A DNA stretch of 64,000 bases, taken from assembly GCF_900112155.1 (NCBI RefSeq), contig NZ_FOKQ01000025.1, positions 1-64,000 of the forward strand, read 5' to 3'. The DNA comes from Hominimerdicola alba (GTDB lineage: Bacteria; Bacillota; Clostridia; Oscillospirales; Ruminococcaceae). The first letter of the stretch is position 1; the number at the start of each line of letters is the position of its first letter. This document shows, piece after piece, positions 55,039 through 64,000 of the stretch. The translations under genes were made by a program, and so were the position numbers. Below the pieces are notes generated by a model. That model saw only the letters and a program-made list of their open reading frames with translations. It did not search any database and was not told the origin of the DNA.

Positions 55039-55702
55039 AGCCTTCTGTCATTCCCGTTATGACCAGTTTGTCTGGTTCGGTGTGGCAGGTGAAAAACAGC
55101 ACTTTCACCCCTGCGGCTTTTGCTTCTTCCATGGCTGTTCCGAATTCGGGGTGGGTGGCGATGTTGGGGCGGACTTCTGTTACTCCGTCCATCTGTATCA
55201 CGAAACCTATGGCGGCATTGAAGCCCTCTGACTTTGCTTTTATCAGCTCGCGGATATGCTTTACGCCCCGCTCTGTGGGGGCATCGGGGAAGTACCCAAT
55301 GCCGTCGAATTCAAGGGTACAGCCTTTGATCTCCAGCAGATATTTTTCGTTTCCCCGCTCCATATAAAAATCTATTCTTGAATCGCCATAGGTATACTCG
55401 GGGGTGACTTTGTCGTAGCCCTGAGTATCCAGCCATTCACGCATCACCTTATTGGGCGCCTGACTATCGATGTTGAAAATTACTCCGGTGCTTTTTTTCA
55501 CAGCCACCAGATCGTAACGGGTCTTTCTGCCCTCAGTTTTTGGCTCGGTGAGCCAGACTTCACAGCCGGGTATCAGGAGTTCTTTACATCTCCCTGTATT
55601 TTTTACGTGGACAGTTTCCTGCTGACCGCCCACCTTGACTTCGGCTACAAAGCGGTTGGTTCGGGAGAGAAATTCGGCTTTGATGATGTTGGGGTAGGTC
55701 AT
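55037..55702 (-). CDS. sfsA: Sugar fermentation stimulation protein SfsA
   Basis: FLSRTNRFVAEVKVGGQQETVHVKNTGRCKELLIPG and LEIKGCTLEFDGIGYFPDAPTERGVKHIRELI match the SfsA family, a predicted DNA-binding nuclease-like protein with a PD-(D/E)xK fold. Exact role is not established. AAAGGAACTACCC supplies a ribosome-binding site. Length 221 is usual. Confidence 0.9.
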   Translation of the reverse strand: MTYPNIIKAEFLSRTNRFVAEVKVGGQQETVHVKNTGRCKELLIPGCEVWLTEPKTEGRKTRYDLVAVKKSTGVIFNIDSQAPNKVMREWLDTQGYDKVTPEYTYGDSRIDFYMERGNEKYLLEIKGCTLEFDGIGYFPDAPTERGVKHIRELIKAKSEGFNAAIGFVIQMDGVTEVRPNIATHPEFGTAMEEAKAAGVKVLFFTCHTEPDKLVITGMTEG

Positions 55703-55813
55703 GGGTAGTTCCTTTCGTAGTTAGTGATATTCTTCCCCCGCCGCAAGCGTAGAAAAAGATAACATCAGCATAATATATCCGGTTTTTTAGTGATGTGGTA
55801 AAGGGTAGTCAGA

Positions 55814-56233
55814 TTATTTAATATGGTATCGCTCGGGGTGGAGTTTCAGTATCTCGAACATATGACCTATGTTGCCCTCGCCTGCGTACTTTTTCATGTC
55901 AAAGAAATCTTCGGTGAGGGGCAGCCATTCAAGGTCGTTTTCATCGCCGTGGACGGTGGCTGGTTCTTTCAGCTGACCTGCCCAGACTTCCACGTAACAG
56001 CCGTCCATGGGGTAATCGAAAGTCATGAGGCGTTCGAGGTGGATCTGATCGCGGGTGATGGAGGTCTCCTCGAAGAGTTCGCGGTAGGCGGCGTGTTCGC
56101 CCACCTCGCCATGTTCTATCTTTCCGCCGACCAGATTGTACAGCCCTTTGTAGGGGTCTTTGCGGCGTTTGCACATCAGCCACTCGTCGCCCTCGGGGGA
56201 GAGGACTATCATGCAGTTGTAACCTTGCATCAT
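55814..56233 (-). CDS. mutT: MutT-like NUDIX hydrolase
   Basis: The Nudix box is GGKIEHGEVGEHAAYRELFEETSI. The N-terminus CMIVLSPEGDEWLMCKRRKDPYKGLYNLVGGK is typical of 8-oxo-dGTPase-like members. It would sanitise oxidised nucleotides, but substrate is uncertain. Its ATG is three bases past the GH36 stop, so the two are coupled. Confidence 0.85.
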   Translation of the reverse strand: MMQGYNCMIVLSPEGDEWLMCKRRKDPYKGLYNLVGGKIEHGEVGEHAAYRELFEETSITRDQIHLERLMTFDYPMDGCYVEVWAGQLKEPATVHGDENDLEWLPLTEDFFDMKKYAGEGNIGHMFEILKLHPERYHIK

Positions 56234-56236
56234 GGT

Positions 56237-58447
56237 TCACTTCCTTACAAAATGGAGTATCTTTGAAGAGTAGTCACCCTTGATTCCGTCAACGCCCCAT
56301 ATCTTTGCGCAGTTGATACCTGCGTTCATCAGGGCTGCGCCTGACATCAGCTTGTCGGGTTCGCTTTCCTCATAGTAGTAAGCATCGGGGTCAAGACCTT
56401 TGAGCTTTATCCTGCGGGAGCGATAGTTGGGTCTTGCCATTACCTGCACGAATTCAAACAGGGCTTCGCTCTTGTCATTGGCAACGAACATCCATGCGTC
56501 CCAGGTGTTGTCTTCAAACATATTGCCTATGCGGAAGTGTTCTCCTGTGCGGACGAGTGGGTTATACTTTTTGAATTCCTCAATCTGGGCGGGTATCATA
56601 TCTCTGTCTTCCTGAGGTATGCGGGTGACATCAAGCTCATAGCCGAAGGTACCCACCATAGCCACATGACCTCTTGTTTTGAATGGGGTGTTTCTGTTAA
56701 GGAGATGGTTGGGGCAGTCGGAGATATGTGCGCCCATTGCGGAACAGGGGTAGCATATGGAAGTGCCGTGCTGAATTTTCAGGCGCTCGATGGCGTCGGT
56801 ATCGTCGGAACACCATATCTGCGGTGAGAAATAGAGCATACCCGGGTCGAATCTTGCGCCGCCGCCCGAGCAGTTTTCAAGGAGTATGTGAGGATAGTCG
56901 GTGGTGAGTCTGCCCATGAGGTCGTATACACCGAGGACGTATCTGTGCCACAGCTCGCGCTGTCTTTCAGGGGGGAGAGCGGCTGAGCCCACTTCGGTGA
57001 GCTGGCGGTTCATATCCCATTTGATGTATTCGATGTTGGCGTTATCGAGTATATTCTTTATCATGGAGTATACGTAGTCGCGGACTTCCTTGCGGGAGTA
57101 ATCCAGTACGTACTGCTCGCGGCAGAGGGTCATATCTCTGCCCTTTATCTGTATAGCCCAGTCGGGGTGGGCGCGGTAAAGGTCGGAATCGGGGGAGACC
57201 ATTTCGGGCTCGAACCATATGCCGAATTTCATGCCAAGCTTGTTGACTTCATCGACCAGATGTTTCAAGCCGCCTTGGAGTTTTTTCTCGTAGACGAACC
57301 AGTCGCCGAGAGAGGAGTTATCGTAGTCGCGGTGACCGAACCAGCCGTCGTCCATGACAAGCATCTCGATACCCAGCTTTGAGGCTTCCTTGGCGATATC
57401 TATCAGCTTGTCGGTGTTGAAATCAAAGTAGGTAGCTTCCCAGTTGTTGATAAGAATGGGGCGGCGCTTGTCTTTGTACTCGCCGCGGATAAGGTTTTCG
57501 CGGTAGAGGTCATGGAAAATTCTGGACATTTTGCCTATGCCCTCATCGGAGTGTACCATAACTACTTCGGGGGCGGTGAAAGTTTCGCCCGCATCAAGGA
57601 GCCATTCAAAATCAAGGGGATTTATGCCCATGACGAAGCGGGTCTTTTTGTGCTGGGTGACTTCTGCCTGAGCCACGAAATTTCCCGAGTAGACAAAGTT
57701 GAAACCGAAGACCTCGCCCATATCCTCGTCGGCATTGCGGTCGCAGAGGGCGGCGAAGGGGTTGTTCTGGTGAGAGGATTCGCCGCGGCAGGAATCGATG
57801 CTCTGTTTGCCGTGGTGAAGGGGAGCGCGCTCGATATGGCGTTCTCTCGCCCATGAACCGTTCAGAGTTATCATATCGAATTTATCGGTATCGAATTCAA
57901 CACAGGCTGAAAGGGCGCGGGTCAGCTTGATGGGCTTATCGGAAGTATTTTTGAACCTCACCGACCTTGTGATGACATCGAGGTTTTCAAATACCGAGTA
58001 TACCAGCACAGCTTCAAGACCTGTGTGGGCGTCTTTCATGGTGACTTCAAGGGTCTGGGCGGGGCTTTTTTCGGTGGCGAAAGTTGCGGGCATACCCTCA
58101 AGAGCGGGCTTGCCGTCAAAAATCCTGTGGCTGACATATCTGAGGTCACAGGTGGACATACCATCGCTGTCCAGTATCTTCAGGGCGCTCTCGCGGTAAT
58201 CGCCGATACCGAAGCAGGGGTATTCAAAGGGTGTGGTATCAAGGTAAACGGCTCTGTCCCTGTTATTTTTTTCGGGGGTGAAAGGGCTTTCATCGAAGCG
58301 CAGCAGCCAGTCCATATCCTCATCGGGAACTTTTCTGCCGTAGTAAACGTGCCCCAGGTATTCGCCGTTGATGACCTTGAACATATAGTCGGTATTATTG
58401 GCGCGAAGCTTGAATGAACGTTCTTTTTCGTTGTAGGTTATACTCAT
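56237..58447 (-). CDS. Alpha-galactosidase, GH36
   Basis: A GH36 N-terminal beta domain (about 1-300) precedes the TIM barrel with WEATYFDFN, LGIEMLVMDDGWFGHRD, YIKWDMNR (nucleophile Asp) and CSGGGARFDPGML, then WCSDDTDAIERLKIQ (acid/base Asp). There is no signal peptide, so it is cytoplasmic and cleaves alpha-1,6-galactosides after uptake. GGAGGTACTATC precedes the ATG. Length 736 is normal. Confidence 0.95.
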   Translation of the reverse strand: MSITYNEKERSFKLRANNTDYMFKVINGEYLGHVYYGRKVPDEDMDWLLRFDESPFTPEKNNRDRAVYLDTTPFEYPCFGIGDYRESALKILDSDGMSTCDLRYVSHRIFDGKPALEGMPATFATEKSPAQTLEVTMKDAHTGLEAVLVYSVFENLDVITRSVRFKNTSDKPIKLTRALSACVEFDTDKFDMITLNGSWARERHIERAPLHHGKQSIDSCRGESSHQNNPFAALCDRNADEDMGEVFGFNFVYSGNFVAQAEVTQHKKTRFVMGINPLDFEWLLDAGETFTAPEVVMVHSDEGIGKMSRIFHDLYRENLIRGEYKDKRRPILINNWEATYFDFNTDKLIDIAKEASKLGIEMLVMDDGWFGHRDYDNSSLGDWFVYEKKLQGGLKHLVDEVNKLGMKFGIWFEPEMVSPDSDLYRAHPDWAIQIKGRDMTLCREQYVLDYSRKEVRDYVYSMIKNILDNANIEYIKWDMNRQLTEVGSAALPPERQRELWHRYVLGVYDLMGRLTTDYPHILLENCSGGGARFDPGMLYFSPQIWCSDDTDAIERLKIQHGTSICYPCSAMGAHISDCPNHLLNRNTPFKTRGHVAMVGTFGYELDVTRIPQEDRDMIPAQIEEFKKYNPLVRTGEHFRIGNMFEDNTWDAWMFVANDKSEALFEFVQVMARPNYRSRRIKLKGLDPDAYYYEESEPDKLMSGAALMNAGINCAKIWGVDGIKGDYSSKILHFVRK

Positions 58448-58480
58448 GATAGTACCTCCGTTTGCTTATAAATAGAAATG

Positions 58481-58930
58481 TTATACTGTCAGATCGTCTG
58501 CTTCGGTGTCCTCGTAATGCAGATCAAGAATGTTTACAAGATCGCTGTGGGAGAGTATCTCGTACCTGTCCATATCATAAAAATCGAGAGAGTCCCAGTC
58601 ATAGCTGTCCGCATCGGGGATACGCAAAGTGCCTTTGCAGTATGTTGTCACACTGAAAAGATATTCTTTATTATCACCTGTTGTGTTAATAATTGCAGGC
58701 ATCTCAAAACAGATAGTGAGGTGACCGTCCTGTTCATTAAAGTCTGTGACTATGAATTCATCTGACTCATGGACTTCTGCACGGGTGATCTTTTCAACAT
58801 TTGACTTATCGATATAGCCCAGCTGTCTGAGTTCATTTTTTATGGAATCAAGATCATTGCCGACATATTCGCTTACTATGTCCCAAAGTAAAGCTTCTCC
58901 TATCATATCTGCAAGTTCGCTGTTATTCAT
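58481..58930 (-). CDS. Hypothetical acidic protein, about 149 aa
   Basis: No family is recognised. MNNSELADMIGEALLWDIVSEYVGNDLDSIKNELRQLGYIDK begins at 58930, with GGAGGTACAACA before it. The protein is acidic with mixed helices. It is upstream of GH36 on the same strand, with a 33-bp gap. Function unknown. Confidence 0.65.
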   Translation of the reverse strand: MNNSELADMIGEALLWDIVSEYVGNDLDSIKNELRQLGYIDKSNVEKITRAEVHESDEFIVTDFNEQDGHLTICFEMPAIINTTGDNKEYLFSVTTYCKGTLRIPDADSYDWDSLDFYDMDRYEILSHSDLVNILDLHYEDTEADDLTV

Positions 58931-58957
58931 TGTTGTACCTCCGTAGGATGAATTCAA

Positions 58958-59628
58958 GTGTTTTCACAATTGTACCAGAAAACAGCAGAATTTTCAACAG
59001 CTGTAATCGATTTAAGATAGATTTTATTTTGTGAAATTTTTGTAAAGTGTCGCGAAAACGCCCAAAAATGGAATTTTCGGCGTTAACGGAATGTCATTTT
59101 TATTACTGTTTTATTACAGTTGAATACGGATGTCAATTTGACGATGGGTGTTTGAAGTACGTCTTTTGGGACAGGTTGTGTAACCCTTTGATTACAACTT
59201 GGTAACACTAATGGGAGAAAAATAGGACGATTGTTGAAACGGGAAAAGTTTTCAACAATAAAATGGGGTTATAGCAGTTTATACACCCTCTTTTCAACAG
59301 TTTCAACAGAGTTTTCAACAATTTTGAAAATGGGGATGTTGAGTTTCAACTGTCCAAAAAAGTTCTTGTTACCGTTTTTTAACCATTTGTTACTTAGCGC
59401 GGGTAAATAGTAACAAAAATCTGTTACAGTTCCGAAAATCTCCCGAATCATAGGGGTTTTACGGATGCAGATTAAATAGTTTGTATAGTGGAGTAAACAA
59501 AAAAATTTAAATGAGGTTGTGTAAAACATAGAAGTTTTTGTTAGGGGTTGACAAGGTTATAAGGCGCGGTAATTAACCTGTGTACTAAATAAACTAAGCT
59601 GTTTTATGCCTGAACCAAGTGTTGATTA
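58958..59628. other. AT-rich intergenic region with TTTTCAACA cluster
   Basis: TTTTCAACA lies at 59249-59257, 59291-59299 and 59312-59320, with further near matches. A short minus-strand open frame here (59269-59529) looks non-coding. A direct TTGACA near 59549 has no good -10. Confidence 0.5.
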
Positions 59629-59657
59629 TTGACAATCTATACCCAACATGATATACT
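59629..59657 (+). promoter_or_regulatory. Promoter of the 59733 gene
   Basis: TTGACA (59629-59634) and TATACT (59652-59657) are 17 bp apart. GGAGGG lies nine bases before the ATG at 59733. Confidence 0.7.
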
Positions 59658-59732
59658 TATCCTGCGAATTACAGGTAGTAAGTAATTTGTCTTGCTATTA
59701 GGGCATTATAATTTATTTCAGGAGGGTTAAAA

Positions 59733-60152
59733 ATGGATCCATATGAAATAATTCCCGGTAAAAGTGTGGGCAGATACGATATAGGTGCAGGTTATGATGG
59801 TATTATTGAACTCCTTCGTATTGAAAACATACCATATAAAACAGCTGATAATAACTATGAGAAAAAAATAATCACAGCTGATATTATTTTCTGGTTTGAA
59901 GATGAAGAACTGATACAGATAATGGTACGCAATGATTTCAAAGGTAAAGTAAATGGAAAGGTCGGTATTGGTTCTTATTTGAGGGATGTTAAAAAGTACA
60001 TTGGGAAACCTGTAGAAAGCGGGCAGATCATCGAGATGGTATATATAATAAAAGATCTTCCCGGTATTAGTTTTGGATTACAGGATAATGATATCGATGA
60101 GGAATGGTATGAAAAAGACGCGCCGATAGAAAACATCTTTGTGTTTAAATAA
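59733..60152 (+). CDS. Hypothetical protein, 139 aa
   Basis: MDPYEIIPGKSVGRYDIGAGYDGIIELLRIENIPYK. The sequence has a beta-rich pattern like small polymorphic-toxin immunity or uncharacterised gut proteins, but no family is named. No signal peptide. It stands alone with its own promoter and the next gene in the same direction lies 284 bp away. Confidence 0.65.
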   Translation: MDPYEIIPGKSVGRYDIGAGYDGIIELLRIENIPYKTADNNYEKKIITADIIFWFEDEELIQIMVRNDFKGKVNGKVGIGSYLRDVKKYIGKPVESGQIIEMVYIIKDLPGISFGLQDNDIDEEWYEKDAPIENIFVFK

Positions 60153-60299
60153 TAGTGAACAAAATTCAGCATAACCAAAACAAAAAGTCAAAATAAAATT
60201 ATGTTCATTTTGTTTCCGCAGAACCCCACAAAATCAAAAAAAGCAAGTACCAGGGACGTTATGCACAAACAACTCGGGTTAAATTTGTTTAACAATCTC

Positions 60300-60328
60300 T
60301 TTACAATTGTGAAAAAATATGTTATAAT
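60300..60328 (+). promoter_or_regulatory. Promoter of the PRTase-like gene
   Basis: TTTACA (60300-60305) and TATAAT (60323-60328) are 17 bp apart. The leader of about 108 nt contains CGAAACGAATAGTTTCG, which can fold, and a GGGGC/GCCC pair; no riboswitch is recognised. Confidence 0.75.
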
Positions 60329-60436
60329 ATGTAATACCGAAACGAATAGTTTCGCATTAAAATGATCTTTACGGGGCAGGATATACTGTATACTTCTAAA
60401 TCTTAGCCCTGTTATCTAAAAGGAGGAATATTCACA

Positions 60437-61066
60437 ATGGAAGAACGTTTGCAGACTATACAGTCGGTCAAGAATAAAAAGGTGCAGATAGGAGTTATCC
60501 CCGGGCATTTTGCTACGAACCACTCCCACGTTAATTATTATGTTGACATGACATCTATAAAGACCAGCCTGAAAATGGCAAAGGAAGCCGCTCAGGAGCT
60601 TGGCAGCACCTATGCCAACACCAATATCGAAACTATAATCTGTCTTGAGGGTACGGAGATACTCGGCGGTTTTCTTGCTGAATATCTTTCTCAGGCAGGC
60701 ATAAACAAGGGTGAGGATATCAACCTCATAACACCTGAGCTCAACGCAGTAAATCAGATGATCTTCCGCGACAATACCCAGAAGAAGGTATGGGGCAAGC
60801 AGATACTTCTGCTGATCTCCAGCGCTTCAACAGGTAAGAGTATCAGGCGTGCTGTTGATTGTCTGCAGTACTACAACGGCAAGCTTGCAGCTGTTGGCGC
60901 AATATTCTCGGCTATCGAGAAGTTTGACGATATCCCCATACACGCGCTGTTTACTGACAAGGATCTACCGAACTATCAGAATTTCCCTGCCAATGTTTGC
61001 CCGATGTGCAAGAACAATCAGAAGGTCGATGCTCTGATAAACAGTTTTGGTTATTCCAAGCTTTGA
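60437..61066 (+). CDS. Orotate phosphoribosyltransferase-like protein
   Basis: ICLEGTEILGGFLAEYLSQAG and GKQILLLISSASTGKSIRRAVDCLQYYNG resemble PRTases, and CPMCKNNQ matches the C-terminal motif of PyrE-like proteins. The canonical acidic PRPP motif DDxxTTGGS reads as ISSASTGKS, so the acidic pair is missing and catalytic function is doubtful. It could be a regulatory or nucleotide-binding variant. AAAGGAGG precedes the ATG. Confidence 0.75.
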   Translation: MEERLQTIQSVKNKKVQIGVIPGHFATNHSHVNYYVDMTSIKTSLKMAKEAAQELGSTYANTNIETIICLEGTEILGGFLAEYLSQAGINKGEDINLITPELNAVNQMIFRDNTQKKVWGKQILLLISSASTGKSIRRAVDCLQYYNGKLAAVGAIFSAIEKFDDIPIHALFTDKDLPNYQNFPANVCPMCKNNQKVDALINSFGYSKL

Positions 61067-61074
61067 TAATTTTT

Positions 61075-61114
61075 CACGGATGCGGTTATTTTTCAACAGC
61101 ATCCGTGTTTTTTT
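61075..61114 (+). terminator. Terminator after the PRTase-like gene
   Basis: CACGGATGC (61075-61083) pairs with GCATCCGTG (61099-61107), followed by TTTTTTT. Confidence 0.8.
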
Positions 61115-61162
61115 GTTGAATATTCGCTGCTGATGGCGTGTGATTTTTTATGCGGAAATTTT

Positions 61163-61191
61163 GAGCGTATGCAATAATTTTGCATACGCTC
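61163..61191. terminator. Second hairpin, likely bidirectional
   Basis: GAGCGTATGCAA (61163-61174) pairs with TTGCATACGCTC (61180-61191), with T-rich tracts on both sides. May serve the leftward gene at 61291. Confidence 0.65.
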
Positions 61192-61290
61192 GGATTTTTG
61201 TTAGCGGTGACTGCGTCGACCGCGTGTCGCGCTTTTTTTGTCAGGGCGTGGAAGTCTGCTTAGCTGACTTTGGCAGTAATGATCAATTTG

Positions 61291-62127
61291 TTATTCTGCC
61301 TTGATTTTCAACAGATTCAGTTCGGGAGTGTTGAAAAGTCTTAGGGGTATCACGCTGTTGCCGAGACCTCGGCTGACGTACATTGTGGTATCTCCGCTTT
61401 TATATTCACCTGAGGTATATTTCGGGAAAAAGCCCTGGTCGGGGGCTACTATGCCGCCGATGAATGGCAGGCGGAACTGTCCGCCGTGGGCATGACCTGT
61501 AATAATCAGGTCGGGGGAGGAGAGGGTATATTCTTCATCTAAATACTGGGGTTCGTGGGCAAGGACGATATGCAGGGCATTCTCGGGGACTGACTTTGAA
61601 AGTTCGGCGAGAGTACCATTATATAGGTGGTCATCGCCTAGTCCTGTGAGGTAGATGCCGTTATCTAATATCACGGTGGTATTATCGAGGATAGTGACAC
61701 CTGCGGATCTTATGCCTGAGTACAGCTTTTCGCTTTCGGTATCATCGAGCCATATTTCGTGGTTGCCTGTTATATAGTAGCAGGGGGCGATCTTTGCGGC
61801 TTGGTTACAGAGGTCGATGGCGGTATCTATATTGGTGTGGTTGCTGTCAACTATGTCACCTGTTATTACTATGATATCGGGAGCGTTCTTCTTTATTTTG
61901 CTGATAAGGCGGGAGTTGTTCTTGCCGAATTTCGCATTATGAAGATCGGATATCTGCATGATGGTGAAGCCATCTGCTGTTTGCGGGGTTTTGGATGAGG
62001 TGAAAGTATACTCGGTGACGGTGAGATATTTATTCTGGAAGATGCAGAAGATCGTCAGCAGGACGATAATTGCGGAGAGGATAATGATCTTCTTTTTGGT
62101 GAGTTTTGGTTTTCTGAATAGCTGCAT
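61291..62127 (-). CDS. Membrane-anchored metallophosphoesterase (YkuE-like)
   Basis: An N-terminal anchor (IIILSAIIVLLTIFCIF) precedes IMQISDLHNAKFG, VITGDIVD, YITGNHEIW, IVLAHEP and ITGHAHGGQFRLP, the metal-binding motifs of the calcineurin-like fold. Substrate unknown; related proteins act on lipid or phosphodiesters. It follows cls by 13 bp on the same strand. Confidence 0.88.
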   Translation of the reverse strand: MQLFRKPKLTKKKIIILSAIIVLLTIFCIFQNKYLTVTEYTFTSSKTPQTADGFTIMQISDLHNAKFGKNNSRLISKIKKNAPDIIVITGDIVDSNHTNIDTAIDLCNQAAKIAPCYYITGNHEIWLDDTESEKLYSGIRSAGVTILDNTTVILDNGIYLTGLGDDHLYNGTLAELSKSVPENALHIVLAHEPQYLDEEYTLSSPDLIITGHAHGGQFRLPFIGGIVAPDQGFFPKYTSGEYKSGDTTMYVSRGLGNSVIPLRLFNTPELNLLKIKAE

Positions 62128-62140
62128 AGGATCACCTTAA

Positions 62141-63760
62141 TTAAAGCATGGGGGCGAAAATTCTCAGGATGACAGACATGAATCGGCTGGCAAAGCTGAG
62201 TTCACGGATATCATCGCGGGTAATGCGGTGGCATTTGTTTTTGAACAGATCTTCAAAATCTGCCTTGATATCGGGGATACAGGCTGTATCCTGCATGAAA
62301 GCAGCATCTTCAAAATGGAGATAGAGTGAGCGGTAATCGAAATTGATAGTGCCGACTACTGCGCGTTTATCGTCGGAGAGGCAGTTTTTCGCGTGGATAA
62401 AACCGGGGACGTACTCATAGACCCTGACGCCCATATTCATAAGTTCCGAATAATAGGAACGTGTGATGCACTGGATATACCATTTATCGGGGATATGGGG
62501 GGTGATTATGCGGACATCGACACCTGATTTTGCCGCGAGTTCGAGGGAAGTAAGAATCTCGTTATCGGGGATAAAATAGGGGGTCGTTATATAAAGGTAC
62601 TTTTTGGCATTGTTTATCATGGACATATAGACCATTCTGCCGATCTTTTCGGAATCAAGGGGGGTATCGCTGTATGGGACGATGATGCCCTGAGATTTGG
62701 TATTTTCGTCCGGGGGAGTTGGGCGGTACTTTTCGTAATCAGTGGATTCATGAGATATGACTTCCCACATCTGGAGTACCATCATGGTGAGGTTCCAAAC
62801 AGCCTGACCGCGTATCATGATAGCGGTATCTTTCCAGTGACCAAAGCGGATAAGGCGGTTGATATATTCATCTGCGATATTTACACCGCCCGTGAAGCCG
62901 ACGTTGCCGTCAACCACCAGGATCTTACGGTGGTCGCGGTTATTCTGGATAGTGGACATCATGGGACGGAATTTGTTGAAAATCAGAACTCTGCCGCCTG
63001 CTTTTTCGATGGCTTTTTTATCTTTCGCCGGCATTGTGAACTGTGAACCCATGCCGTCCACGATAAGGCGGACTTCAACACCTGCAAAGGCTTTTTCGAT
63101 GAGGATATCAACTATCTCGCCCCACATTTCGCCGTCATCAACGATGAAATACTCCATGAAGATGAACTTTTCAGCCTTGCGGAGTTCGGTAAGCATAGCG
63201 GCGAATTTATTTTCGCCCAAGGGGAAATAAGTTATATCCTCGCAGCCATAGGCAGGAAAACCTGCGGCATCATCGAGATAGCGTACTATACGATAAAGCT
63301 CGGGGTCGGATTTCTGGATATTTTTGGAAAGTTCCATATCCTCGGGCAAATAGCAGCGGGTGTCAAGATTTTTTTGAACATAGGCATTGGACACCTTGCG
63401 CTTGTAGGGCTGGTTTGTCAGGATAAGATAAAGTATGGTGGTAAATACGGGGAAGATCAGCAGAGGGACTATCCATGCGATCTTATAGGCGGGCTGGCGG
63501 TCGGTGTTTACTATATATATAGCAACGACGATGCCAAGGGTGGAGAAGAGTACTGAGAGATAATTGTAGTTCTCGTTCAGTATTGTAAACATAATGAATA
63601 TCTGAACGAACTGGAGAAGTAGTAGCAGGATTATGGTGGTCTTCTGGGAGAAGATGATATTTATAAGTTTTTTTGGCTTTTTATGGCGCTTTGCGTATTT
63701 GGATCTCGGCTTCTTTGAGTTGATGGCGAATCCATCATTTGAGTTTATCTGCTGTTTCAC
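62141..63760 (-). CDS. cls: Cardiolipin synthase
   Basis: Two transmembrane helices near the N-terminus (about 38-60 and 68-90 from the GTG) precede two HKD motifs of the phospholipase D family: DHRKILVVDGNVGFTGG and HAKNCLSDDKRAVVGTINFDYRS. It joins two phosphatidylglycerols into cardiolipin. The GTG at 63760 has AAAGGGGA seven bases before. An in-frame ATG at 63856 lies before the likely transcription start and is unlikely. Confidence 0.9.
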   Translation of the reverse strand: MKQQINSNDGFAINSKKPRSKYAKRHKKPKKLINIIFSQKTTIILLLLLQFVQIFIMFTILNENYNYLSVLFSTLGIVVAIYIVNTDRQPAYKIAWIVPLLIFPVFTTILYLILTNQPYKRKVSNAYVQKNLDTRCYLPEDMELSKNIQKSDPELYRIVRYLDDAAGFPAYGCEDITYFPLGENKFAAMLTELRKAEKFIFMEYFIVDDGEMWGEIVDILIEKAFAGVEVRLIVDGMGSQFTMPAKDKKAIEKAGGRVLIFNKFRPMMSTIQNNRDHRKILVVDGNVGFTGGVNIADEYINRLIRFGHWKDTAIMIRGQAVWNLTMMVLQMWEVISHESTDYEKYRPTPPDENTKSQGIIVPYSDTPLDSEKIGRMVYMSMINNAKKYLYITTPYFIPDNEILTSLELAAKSGVDVRIITPHIPDKWYIQCITRSYYSELMNMGVRVYEYVPGFIHAKNCLSDDKRAVVGTINFDYRSLYLHFEDAAFMQDTACIPDIKADFEDLFKNKCHRITRDDIRELSFASRFMSVILRIFAPML

Positions 63761-63797
63761 GAAGCTGTCCCCTTTCTTATATAATGTATATAGAGAT

Positions 63798-63826
63798 ATT
63801 ATAACATCTAAAGGTAGTGAATTCAA
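63798..63826 (-). promoter_or_regulatory. cls promoter
   Basis: TTGAAT (complement of 63821-63826) and TATAAT (complement of 63798-63803) are 17 bp apart. The last 170 bases of the window hold no gene; TTGACT at 63987-63992 may be a -35 element for a gene outside. Confidence 0.7.
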
Positions 63827-64000
63827 TAGCTTATTGCATAAAATAATATTATGCACAAAAAAATGAATTATAAGTAATGAACAAAGGAAAATTAAGTTCA
63901 GATAAACTGAATAAAATAAAGAATAATTAAAGGAAAATTTTCTTGGAAAGTTAATCTTTTATTTAAAATAAAAGTCGAAAAAGGGGTTGACTTTTGCGCC

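Noticed and set aside
59269-59529. 86-residue minus-strand open frame in the 59-kb AT-rich gap
   Set aside because: No ribosome-binding site, Phe/Leu-rich composition typical of AT-rich DNA, and it covers a TTTTCAACA cluster.
60329-60436. Purine or other riboswitch in the PRTase leader
   Set aside because: Only a small hairpin and a GC pair are seen; no known riboswitch core was recognisable.

Overview
The window is bacterial chromosome around the replication origin of a low-to-mid GC Firmicute. The layout rpmH-rnpA-yidD-yidC-jag pointing left and dnaA-dnaN-S4 gene-recF-remB-gyrB-gyrA pointing right is typical of Bacillota. The protein families (DUF4321, DUF6440, SseB-like, CPKGH/CPYC zinc-knuckle proteins, GH36 alpha-galactosidase, dockerin-free secreted proteins) and the codon use suggest a gut clostridium of the Ruminococcus type (Oscillospiraceae). 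The genus is an inference; no rRNA or tRNA gene was seen.

Layout. 1-0.4 kb: the start of an IS110-type transposase with its leader. 0.5-3.3 kb: a leftward set with divIC, an S1-domain protein, DUF4321 and a lipoprotein. 3.6-8.6 kb: serS, a small coiled-coil gene, mnmG and mnmE. 8.84-19.08 kb: an integrative mobilizable element with a large serine recombinase, MobQ relaxase, oriT and a four-gene AT-rich cargo operon. 19.3-22.4 kb: an ECF sigma factor and a large membrane regulator. 22.8-27.7 kb: tatD, a glycosyltransferase, an SseB-like gene, a NUDIX gene and rqcH. 28.2-31.8 kb: the jag-to-rpmH operon. 32.8-45.2 kb: dnaA to gyrA. 45.3-49.1 kb: LRR, duplicated membrane proteins, a zinc-ribbon protein and an AraC regulator. 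49.6-54.7 kb: a CAP protein, parB, an FMN-binding protein, parA, a parS array and noc. 55-63.8 kb: sfsA, mutT, GH36, hypotheticals, a PRTase-like protein, a phosphoesterase and cardiolipin synthase.

The element is the most interesting block. A perfect 22-bp inverted repeat sits at each end (8842-8863 and 19059-19080), beside a shared AGAA. Joining the ends regenerates a nearly perfect 48-bp palindrome, as expected for the attP site of a large serine integrase. Inside, a minus-strand mobility module (recombinase, two small genes, oriT of the RSF1010/MOBQ type, relaxase) faces away from a plus-strand operon. That operon encodes a secreted, C-terminally anchored protein, a lipoprotein ending in an LHH-type HNH nuclease domain, an unknown 411-residue protein, and a protein with five zinc ribbons fused to a PDDEXK-like nuclease. 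It is a candidate uncharacterised toxin or defence system.

The chromosome-maintenance region is also unusual. Five parS sites (four palindromic or near-palindromic copies of TGTTCCACGTGGAACA and one with a core change) are spaced 46-47 bp apart between divergent parA and noc. Two further sites lie elsewhere. parA and parB are separated by an FMN-binding protein. The dnaA-dnaN gap lacks an obvious canonical DnaA box but has repeats of TTTTCAACA, and DnaA has a divergent DNA-binding signature. Several intergenic regions carry copies of at least two dispersed structured repeat families.
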